Shown here: positions 1 through 7,800 of the stretch, in pieces | Numbering within the stretch: position 1 is the first letter of the stretch | Layout: the number at the start of each line of letters is the position of its first letter | Source: Ochromonadaceae sp. CCMP2298 | Taxonomy: Eukaryota; Sar; Synurophyceae; Ochromonadales; Ochromonadaceae | Length of the DNA: 14,914 nt | Assembly (NCBI GenBank): GCA_026770595.1 | Contig: MU634171.1 | Span: 1-14,914, forward strand | Direction of reading: 5' to 3' | Program-made: the position numbers and the translations under genes | The notes under the pieces: generated by a model | Told to the model about the DNA's origin: nothing | Seen by the model: the letters and a program-made list of their open reading frames with translations, nothing else | Database searches by the model: none

Positions 1-260
1 GCCGATGGCTGTGCTGACGGCTGTGCGGAAGGGCTGCTGCTCGGCTGTGAGCTCGGTACCGCTGACGGCTGAGCAGAGGGCACTGCCGATGGCTGACCCG
101 TGGGCTGGGAAGACGGCGCCGCGGTTGGAATATTGCTAGGCTGGCTGTCCGGTTGCCTGGACGGCTGCGCGCTGGGCTGCGAGCTTGGCGCCGATGTGGG
201 CTGAACCGACGGCTGCACTGTCGGCTTCGTTGTGAGCTGCATTGTCGGCATGGTAGTTGG
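1..260 (-). repeat. Tetrapeptide-coding repeat (P-S/T-x-Q) in the NHL gene
   Basis: On the minus strand this stretch codes about 21 consecutive four-residue units such as PSVQ, PTSA, PSSQ, PSAQ, PTGQ and PSAV, read as a 12-base imperfect DNA repeat. It begins with PTTM directly after VEC and is still running at the window edge. Such tetrads form extended, probably O-glycosylated linkers; I recall them as abundant in surface and secreted proteins of stramenopile algae. The last units before the window edge are the most uniform, the first (PTTM, LTTK) the most decayed. Confidence 0.85.
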
Positions 261-1734
261 ACATTCGACCACGGTCACCTTTCTCACCCGATGATTGGCC
301 GTATCAGCTATATATATGGTGCCGTCTGCGGCCACCCAATGGCTGTAGGGACTGTTTAGAGTCTGCGAGCCCGCCGCCCCCTCTCCGCTGTACCCAGCCG
401 TCCCGGTGCCCACCACGGTCTGGATTACATTCGAGGTGAGATCCACCCTACGTAGGCGATTGTTGGCATAATCCATGATGTAGAGGCGATCGTTGCGACC
501 CCAGATGGCGGTCTTCGTGCCGAGCTGCGCGGATGTCGCGGCGCCCCCATCTCCTGAGAAGCCGCAACTTTGTGATCGGACAAGGAGTGTCGGAAAGGGG
601 TTAGACAGGGGGCATCAGGGGGGGGGGCGTTAAAAGGGGACGGTAGACACGTGATACGTGATACGTGATACGTGATACGTGATACGTGATACGTGGCATA
701 AGAGCCATAAGAGCTATAAGAGCTGCTTTATGTGCTAGAAGTTTAAGTCACCTGCTAGTCCCGGCGAATGTCGTGATCACACCAGTGCTTGCATCAATCC
801 TGCGCACACGGCAAGATGCCCCCGTGCCTATGTAGATGTTGGAGCTGGAGTCGAGCCACAAACCCCAGGGTTCGTTTATTCTGGCATTTATAGCCAAACC
901 GCCGTCCCCACTGTGTGAGCACGTTCCGTCTCCAGCCATGGTAAAGATGAGGCCGGTGGCCCGATCGACCCGGCGGAGGCGACAGCCTGGGCTTTTGCCC
1001 TGCTGCCCGTACTCAGTGAAGTACAGCTTGTTGTTGACCACGTCCATGTAGAGAAAGGCGGGCATGTTAACCCATGCGTCGGTAGGACGTCTGTTATCTC
1101 CGTTGTACCCGTCGACCCCATTCCCCGCAGCGGATGCGATGTAGCCGCCAGAATTCACCTTTACATCATTGGCCGTGGAGGTGACGGTGCTGCTAGTATC
1201 CACCACCCGCACCACATCCCCATCGTAATCACTGATGTATATCTTTCCTGCTCCATCGCCCATAATGTGCATGGGGGTTTCGAAAGCGGCATTCAGTGCC
1301 GGTCCCCCGTCCCCGGAGTAGCCGTCGCTGCAAAAGGAGCATAAGGGTGCATCAGCATCAGGGTTTATCGGGGGGCGTCAGAGGGGGGCATCAGAGGGGG
1401 GCATTAGACACGTGATACGCACAAGATACAAAAGAGCCTGTATAACTTGGACTCACGTGCCAGTACCCGCGAACGGCGTGATTATGCCAGTAGAAAGAGC
1501 AATCTTTCTCACGCGGTGATTGCCGGCATCAGCGATGTAAAGATAGCCAGCATCGTCTCCCCAAACCCCGTAGGGCTTAGTCAATTTGGCTGAAGTTGCT
1601 GCTCCTCCATCACCGCTGGAACCAGCGCTAGAGCCCGCGATGGTCGAGATCGTGTAGCTGGGGCAGGTCGCCCATAACTTTTGGATCAGCAGGAACACGA
1701 TCGCGATGCGCAGGGCACAACGAGAAACGAGCAT
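1..1734 (-). CDS. Secreted NHL-repeat beta-propeller with P-S-x-Q tetrapeptide stalk (3' end outside window)
   Basis: Exons read 1734-1457, 1327-752 and 567-1; the last continues out of the window. Both introns (1328-1456, 568-751) are GT-AG and phase 2, and 473 residues are visible. The ATG at 1734 starts a signal peptide: a hydrophobic core near residues 9-17 (IAIVFLL) with likely cleavage after LWA at 22. Six NHL blades follow, recognisable by repeated YSGDGG-type turns, LYIAD-type strands and NHRVRK motifs (about residues 25-387). The N-terminal strand TISTIAG probably closes the ring with the last strand KVTVVE. From residue 388 the protein becomes a P-[ST]-x-Q tetrad stalk. NHL propellers bind proteins, sugars or RNA; with a signal peptide and Pro/Ser stalk this one is most likely extracellular or wall-associated. 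Binding partner, C-terminal domains and any membrane anchor are unknown because the gene is cut. The family call is firm; the role is inferred. Confidence 0.88.
649..695. repeat. Heptamer microsatellite (ACGTGAT)n inside NHL intron 2
   Basis: The 7-base unit ACGTGAT is repeated about 6.7 times without error. It lies wholly within the intron between exons 2 and 3 and is followed at about 698-725 by a second short repeat of ATAAGAGC/ATAAGAGCT. It contains many CACGTG-like half sites, but its intronic place gives no reason to call it regulatory. Confidence 0.9.
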
Positions 1735-2105
1735 CGCCCTGTGGCAGATTCGTGCAGTCGAGTGTAAGGCGCAATGCCTGGCTCTCGGGAGAGATGTGGT
1801 TCTTGCTCATCATCGTAGAGGGGGTGGTAGACGGAAAGAGAGGGCTCCAAGGTGGTAGATCTGCAGTGCAAGCCTCCGTTGCTGGAAAGAGAGGGTCTTC
1901 ATTGGTCAGATGGGAGGGAAATGCGAGGAGGGGCTTCAGCGAAAAGATCCACATGAGGGGATTGGTCCCCTCTAGGTTTTGCCCTATCCATATGCACACC
2001 AAAATGTGCTCTATTATCGCAAATATATTCTACAATAAAGCCCTTTTCATTGAGACATGCTTCGTTATGGTTTTGTTATTACTTTCCATGTTAATTGAGA
2101 TTTCA

Positions 2106-2125
2106 TGTATAATGTACATTATACA
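2106..2125. repeat. Perfect 20-base palindrome
   Basis: TGTATAATGTACATTATACA equals its own reverse complement over all 20 bases. It sits in an AT-rich spacer about 370 bases upstream of the NHL start codon. It could be a binding site for a dimeric factor or a chance product of AT-rich sequence; function unknown. Confidence 0.75.
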
Positions 2126-2512
2126 GATGATAGATAACATTATCTCAACGATGTGGTTGGACTTTGCGTAGGCGCCTGTGGCTAGATATCTAAGCCCCTG
2201 GACTCAGCACCTCTGCATCTCTGCACCCTGCCTCTGATAGAGGGAGATAGACCAAGGCGCGTAGACGAGTCGCACTCCAACAAACGAACAGAACAGCTAG
2301 ATTGTTCATCGTCTAAGATTTGTATTTGTAATCTATTGTAAAACAGACCTTTTTTCAGCAATGTTTCTTGAAATTGTGATAGGTTAACGTGTAGTCATCA
2401 GTTGTGTGATCAGTGTAAAGGACTGGGTTATATGTAAGACCCATCCTACCACATAGTACATGGGAAAATGTCCCCCTTTATCCATCTTGTAGAGTACTAG
2501 TGGGTTGTATAT

Positions 2513-2569
2513 CCTCTGCACCCCTGCCCCTCTGCCCCTCTGCCCCTCTGCCCCCCTGCACCCCTGCAC
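2513..2569. repeat. CCCCTCTG/CCCCTGCA minisatellite
   Basis: A run of imperfect 8-9 base units (CCCCTCTG three times in a row, flanked by CACCCCTGC variants) on the plus strand. A degenerate related stretch, CACCTCTGCATCTCTGCACC, occurs at about 2209-2228. It lies immediately 3' of the minus-strand gene ending at 2591 and would be in its 3' UTR or termination region. Confidence 0.75.
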
Positions 2570-2590
2570 ATGCTCTCTGCGCTCACGCGC

Positions 2591-3304
2591 TTAGAGGTTG
2601 CTTACTTCGTGCTCGATGAATTGCCGAACAGTGTCGCCCAAGCAGCTGGATTTGCTCGCCCCTCTCAGGCGCATCTTCCGCATCTTCCCCCCCCCATTCT
2701 TCATGAAGTCTTGGTAGTCTCTCTCGAAATTGCTCTGGAATAACCGAAAGTCCACCTGTGTGAACCACAGGTCAGCGAACACGCCCGCAGCCCTGTAGTC
2801 GCTGCAGGATGGAATCAACGTACACGCGACCGTTGCTTTCCACGTAACACGGCGTTTCATCTTCATTGGCGCGAAGGGGTCATGCTCGGGTGTAGAGGAC
2901 TGGGTCTTTACAGAGGTGTCCTCGGTGATGTTGGTCTTGCAGGACTTGGGAGTGGTAGCGCCTACAGCCCCCCTCGAGGAAGACTTCTCGGGTTCCTCTA
3001 CATTCGAGAAGCACTACAGATTAAGAATGGGGTCGGTTATATATAACTTCGTTCGTACGATCGCGTTCATGCATCGGGTTGAACCATCGCTTACCAAGAA
3101 GCAGCGGAATAGACTCCATCCCCTACTCTGTTTTTGCTGCGGCGGCGACGACTGGCTCATGTCTGTTGCACGTAGCCTGCGCTTGAAGTACCGAATAGCG
3201 ATCCTAATATGGTTCGAGTCTAACTGCGTTTGGCTACAACTTCTCACGAAAGGCAACCAACCCCCTTTTCTGTCTGTTGTGAGCGCCGGCGGTTTTCCTG
3301 ACAT
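2591..3304 (-). CDS. Small two-exon protein with PP1-docking-like RVTW and IPS..DY/DLWFT..DF module
   Basis: Proposed exons are 3304-3095 and 3013-2591, giving 210 residues to a TAA at 2593-2591. The raw frame is open across the whole span except for one TAG at 3016-3014. That TAG is exactly the 3' end of a plausible 81-base phase-0 intron with donor TTG|GTAAGC and acceptor TTCTTAATCTGTAG, so splicing removes it. Residues 71-119 are rich in Ser, Thr, Glu and Lys. Residues 123-170 run KRRVTW, then IPSCSDY, AAG, DLWFTQVDF and FQSN. This resembles a short module I recall from many stramenopile proteins, where RVxF-type motifs dock protein phosphatase 1. Residues 170-210 are basic. The N-terminal 48 residues are unremarkable, and translation could instead start at the ATG at 3160. 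The AT-rich gap to 3851 separates it from a divergent plus-strand ORF. Function unproven; the module itself is convincing, the gene ends less so. Confidence 0.55.
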
Positions 3305-3850
3305 TTTTTGGGGGGTGGGATAAGATGAAAATTTCAGCTTGAGATTTCCTGTATGAGCTCTCCCATTTACTACACTTCATTAAGTGTACTCAGTTTAAAA
3401 ACATCATATTACTGCACAAAACTGGTCTTAGATATGCCTGGATCATCATAATCACGATTTATGTATTTGGTTCGTTTAGGCGTCTGGAGTAACAATGAAT
3501 TGGCGCCTTGAGCGCCAATTGATGCTTAGTAATCTCTCAATAGCTCATCTAATATAGATTTTCGTACATTTTCAATATAATTTAAGTAGAGTAATCTATA
3601 TGTCGCACATCATTATAATGCAATTACAATTGTAATGAAATTCAAGAACGTCAAAGGTGGGGGGTGGGCCATGTTTTTGTCGGGGATGGGATTATTGATG
3701 ATTTATTCCTTGATTTCCTGGAAAGAAGTGAGGAGAGCGTGCAGGATTGGGAGTGTGTTGTGTGTCCCAGATTGAACTGCCCTCACACAACATTGCCAAG
3801 CAATAGAGAAGAAACAAGTGAAGACAGACATACATACGCAGGAAGTGGAG
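3305..3850. other. AT-rich divergent spacer
   Basis: It separates the minus-strand gene starting at 3304 from the plus-strand ORF starting at 3851, so it may hold both promoters. It is AT-rich from about 3330 to 3660 and contains a 9-base-pair stem-loop (3498-3520) and a 14-base palindrome, ATTACAATTGTAAT, at 3623-3636. An open plus-strand frame at 3664-3888 has no in-frame ATG near its start and no recognisable motif; it could be an upstream exon of the 3851 ORF, but nothing proves it. Confidence 0.5.
3498..3520. repeat. GC-stem inverted repeat in AT-rich spacer
   Basis: AATTGGCGC and its exact complement GCGCCAATT are separated by the five bases CTTGA, giving a perfect 9-base-pair stem. 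It stands out against an AT-rich surround. It lacks the consensus of the histone mRNA stem-loop and has no U-run, so I do not assign a class. Confidence 0.7.
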
Positions 3851-4135
3851 ATGAAGACGCCGGCGATGCAGAGGCAGAGTACTTCTGAGCACGCTCAGAG
3901 CACCAATGCTGTGGGCAGGTACGGGGCACATCACGTAGCCTCAACGCCCACCAACAAGACGCACTCGGAGTGCCCGTTCCACTCCCCAAATTCTGGCAAA
4001 GGGAGGTACTTTAGCTCATCTGCATTCCTGAGCTCGCCTGCTGCCTCCGATCTGCCCATGCCATGCTTCCAGGAGGAGGGCGAGGAGGGGGGGGGATTTC
4101 CCGAAAGAGGTGAAGGAGGTGGAGGTGAGGGATAG
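3851..4135 (+). CDS. Small protein with PNRC/Edc1-like decapping-cofactor motif
   Basis: The first ATG in frame gives 94 residues to a TAG at 4135; the frame is open upstream to a TGA at 3773. Residues 53-73 start with YFSSSAF and end with SPAASDLPMPCF. This matches the pattern Y-A-G-x-x-F-x-x-SP-x-P/A-S-x-LP-x-P-x-F known from PNRC proteins and yeast Edc1-type factors, which bind Dcp1 and stimulate mRNA decapping. The first glycine positions of the usual YAG are replaced (YFS). The residues before it are rich in Ser, Thr, His and Asn, as expected for a disordered protein. After the motif the frame enters a nine-G run at 4087-4095 and ends in a low-complexity GEGGGGEG tail. One base fewer or two more in the run would instead join the frame open to 4391, adding a Lys/Glu-rich tail. 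The motif is persuasive; the exact start and end are not settled. Confidence 0.5.
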   Translation: MKTPAMQRQSTSEHAQSTNAVGRYGAHHVASTPTNKTHSECPFHSPNSGKGRYFSSSAFLSSPAASDLPMPCFQEEGEEGGGFPERGEGGGGEG

Positions 4136-4806
4136 AAAGGAGGGAATGGAGAGTCTTGCACTGCCGAAGAAGGGCGGGGAGGAGAGCGTGGGAGAGGGCG
4201 TGAGTGAGGGCGAGGGAGAGTGTGTGTGGACGCCCTCGGGAGAGAGCAAGTCACAGGGCAACAAGACAGCACGGCAGCATGGCAGCACGGTAACACTGCA
4301 CGCAAAGAGCAGTGCGGTGGGAATAAAAGACAGTAAACACGCAGTATATACGAAGAAGGAGGATAGAAGACGAGAAGATATGGAGACATGACGGCAGACT
4401 TAAAGACATGAAGACATCAAGAAATGAAGACATGATATGATACCTCTGGCTCACCGGTGATGCACAGTCGAAATGTCAAGCATCATATTTAACTGTATAT
4501 TTTTGTTCTACCTCTTGCTTGTGATATTAGTGTGTGTATTGTATACTACCTACAACTGACTGGTAATAATTTAAAATAAATAGAAAGAGCCATCTATTTA
4601 AAGATTAGATAAACAGTTTCTGGTTGACAATGCTCAATCCTAATGATTCAGTATAATTTTTTACGATTCAGTAAGTTTTACGCTATATCCCCTCGCTAAT
4701 TAATGCCCTCCCCCCCATCCCCGGCACTAATTAACCACCCCCCCGCCCCTACCTACCCCCCTATGCCCCTTATTTCTACAGTCTATAAGTACACCTCCCC
4801 ATACAC
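4136..4806. other. Convergent spacer between the PNRC-like ORF and CFAP57
   Basis: The first part (4110-4391) is an open plus-strand frame in the +1 register relative to the PNRC-like ORF. It is purine-rich and codes many Lys, Glu, Gly and Ser residues, so it may be the real C-terminus of that gene if the G run is miscounted, or else 3' UTR. Around 4383-4434 a short GAAGACAT/AAGACATG repeat occurs. From about 4470 to 4680 the sequence is AT-rich with no ORF. About 4690-4780 is C-rich with two TAATTAA copies, and would lie just past the CFAP57 stop codon. Confidence 0.5.
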
Positions 4807-7800
4807 TTACATGAGCGATGAGTCTATGGCAACGATGACGGGAATGGGATCCACGCCTAGCACGTAGCAGGCGCTCATGAGCTGATCCTCCAGGCCCTTC
4901 ATGCCCTCGTATTGCATCTAGGGGGATTCATACGCAAACAGAGGTAGGGGGGGTTATTACCATAGATTGAGGGGAATTAAGACATACCAGGGAGGGGGAT
5001 TAATACGCAAACAGAGGTAATGGGGGTTAAATAAAGAGTTCCTTAATAGAAATAGTGGGATTAATAAACAAATAAACATACCTGGATCTCCCTCCACGCC
5101 TCCCACTGGTCCTGCTTCTTGCCCGAGGCGGGTCGGTCAGACTTGCCGTCTGCGTTGGTCGTGCGCAGAGCGGCAGTGCGCGGGGCCGAGCGCAGGCGCC
5201 GCTCTGGGGGGGGTGAGGGTGGGGGGATTAATAAAGACCATAGAAATAGTGAGGTTAATAAAGAGTCCATAGAAATAGTGGGATTAATACATATGATACA
5301 GAGGTGTGGGGGTTAATAAAGAGGCCCTCAATAGAAAAGGTGAGCTTAATACCTGGCGGGGGGGGTGCATGTGGGGGCTCCTGTGCCTGTGTGCCGGGCT
5401 GAGCCTTCTTCACATGCACGCCTACGAGGGTCATGAGATCGGCCAGATCCGTGTGCAGACCTGAGGGGGGATACATAGGGGGGATAAATACGCAAACAGA
5501 GGGTGAAAGTGGGTTCAATAAAGAGTTCCAGCATAGAGATAGTGGGATAAATAACAATATTCATACCTAGCTCGCCCGCTTGCTCGATCGCGCGCTGCTG
5601 CACCTGCATCGCCCTGGCCCCCTTGCGCAGCGTGTTGAGCTCCTTGGTGAGCATGACTGACTCGCGCATCATCTTGTGGAGATCGCGCCTATAGTGTGCA
5701 CATAATAATTAGTGATACACATTTAGAATAAGTTATAAGTAATGTGTAAGTAATATTATATAAGTATGTAATAAGATGTATGTAAGTAATATAAGTAAGT
5801 TGATATGTTTCGGTATACCTATGTGCCACGGCCTCAGTCTTCATACTGCGCCGCAGAGAGTCCAGTGAGCGCTCCATCTGCTCGCGGTCCCTGTTATACA
5901 CCTGCTGGGGGTCCTCCACCTCCGCCGAGCCCCTGCCAGCCCCCATGGGAGACACGTCCTCCTGCACGTAGACGCGGTACATCTAATAAGTGTATTAATA
6001 GGTGTTAGTATGTTATACAAGTGGGCTTTACACTGTTATAATATGGGTTTTATACATTTATAAATATGGGTTTAATACAGTTATAAGTATGGGTTTATAC
6101 AGTTATAAGTATGGGTTTATACCTTGACCATGGCGGCCTTGAAGGTAGCGGCGTCCCCCCGCACCGCCCACAGCTCCTGCAGGTCCCTCTGTGTATGGGA
6201 ACCAGGGGATTTGGTAGTTCAGGGTTAGGGGCATAGGGGTTAGGGGTTAGTGTTGTGAGGGGGGCATAAATAGCGTATATACCTTCATACATACATACAT
6301 ACAAACATACATACATACATAAACACACACATGGACCTTGAATCGGTCCATCAGCCTCTCCGAGACCCACACACACGCACACACTAATCGGATACTATAT
6401 AATCGTATACTATATAATCGGATATATAGTACTATATAATCGTATACTATATACTCGGATATATAGTACGTACCTTGAACCGGTCCATGAGCCTCTCAGA
6501 CACCTGGCAGCGCTCTTCCTGGTTCCCTAGTTCCCTCTTCACCCCGTCCAGCTTCAGCCGCAGCTCCTCGATCATCAAGCTGAGAGCCAGATTGGACTAT
6601 GGGGTGCGTGTGGGTGTGTGTGGTAAGGGTATGGGGTGTGGGTGGTATGGGTATAGGAGGGTAAGAATAAGGATGTCCATGGCACTACGACGCACCAGTA
6701 ATACCAATATCGACGAATTGAGTGATTACGCACCTTGTTGTACTGCTCCAGTTCCTGGTCCATCTCGCCTATCTGCGCCCGCATCGTGTTTATCTCACTC
6801 TCCCTGGGCGCGATCTGCAGCTTCAGCTCCTTGATCTTGTAGTCGAGCACGAACCTATAGAGAGGGTTAAATACATAAATACGTATAGATAGAGAGGGTA
6901 AAAAACATAATAATAATAAATACGACCGCACATAAGTACATAGATACGCACCTGAACTTCTCCAGCTCTTGATTCTTTTTCTTGAGGTCGTAGATGCGCT
7001 TCTCCTTGTCCGTGATGGTCTCCTCCCTCTCCCTAATCTCCTTCTTGTGCGACTGGATGTCCTTCTCGAGAGAGAATATGGTCTCATACAGGCGAGCCTC
7101 TTTGTCTTTTAGCCGCTTGATCTCCACCTATGTTTGTGGCGACGGGCAGCAGGAAGTATTTTATTAGGGTACGTGTATTAGTGTATATGTATATTATTAG
7201 GATAACGTACATAATTGGGGTATATATAGGGGTATATGTATAATAGGGTATATGTATAACAGGCGGTACCTTTTGCTGGTTGGAGTCCTTGACTAGTGAC
7301 TCGTGCGCCTTGGTCATGACTGAGTGCGTCTGCATCAAAAGGATGGCCGTCTCCCCCTCCTGCTTGAGCTTCGAATCGTACCTGGATAAGTAGTGGGTGT
7401 TATTGGTAAATAGTATTGTAATTAGTACTGTTATTAGTAGTAAAATAGATAGTATAAAATCATACCGTATTTTCATCTCGGCCACTTCTCTGTCCCCGTC
7501 CATCTCCGTCTCCACCTGCACCCCATCGAAGGCCACCTTGTGCTGCTCCTTGACCCGCTGCAGGTCCTTCTGCCCGTACTGTTATAGTAAGTGTTGTATT
7601 AATGTATTAATAGGTGTTAGTGTTATTATAGTATGGGTTTTTATACTGTTAGTATACTGTTTTATGGGTTTTATGCTAATATACCTGTTCGGCTAGCAGC
7701 TTCTCCTCGTACTCCACTGTCAGCTCTTGGAGGTACTTCTGGTGGCTCTCCACTAAAGCGGTGTTTTCTTCGTTCCAGCGGGAGTGCGCGTCCTCGGTCT

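Larger units (their letters stand above)
1735..2590. other. Spacer upstream of the NHL gene
   Basis: No convincing gene is seen. The part next to 1735 should hold the promoter and 5' UTR of the NHL gene, but I recognise no TATA box or other named element with confidence. About 1990-2170 and 2300-2400 are AT-rich, the first containing the palindrome at 2106. The right end (2513-2569) is a CT-rich minisatellite just beyond the stop codon of the next minus-strand gene. Confidence 0.6.

Noticed and set aside
649-695. Possible CRISPR-like or regulatory direct-repeat array
   Set aside because: The seven-base units are contiguous without spacers and lie in a eukaryotic intron; a microsatellite explains them.
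1628-2002. 124-residue minus-strand open frame overlapping the NHL first exon
   Set aside because: It overlaps the signal peptide exon in another frame and shows no motif; the NHL frame is clearly the real one there.
1752-2171. 139-residue plus-strand open frame with hydrophobic segments
   Set aside because: It starts without ATG, crosses from the NHL 5' region into AT-rich spacer, and its hydrophobic stretch is what AT-rich codons give by chance; no family likeness.
2916-3323. 135-residue plus-strand open frame
   Set aside because: It is antisense to the two-exon minus-strand gene, starts with GTG, and has no recognisable motif. The minus frame has the conserved-looking module.
3931-4389. 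152-residue minus-strand open frame rich in Pro, Ser and Cys
   Set aside because: It is the complement of the purine-rich and G-rich plus strand; the composition explains its openness, and the PNRC-like motif favours the plus strand.
6223-6252. Interstitial telomere-like GGGGTTAG units
   Set aside because: Only two to three imperfect units inside an intron; no evidence of a chromosome end or fusion.
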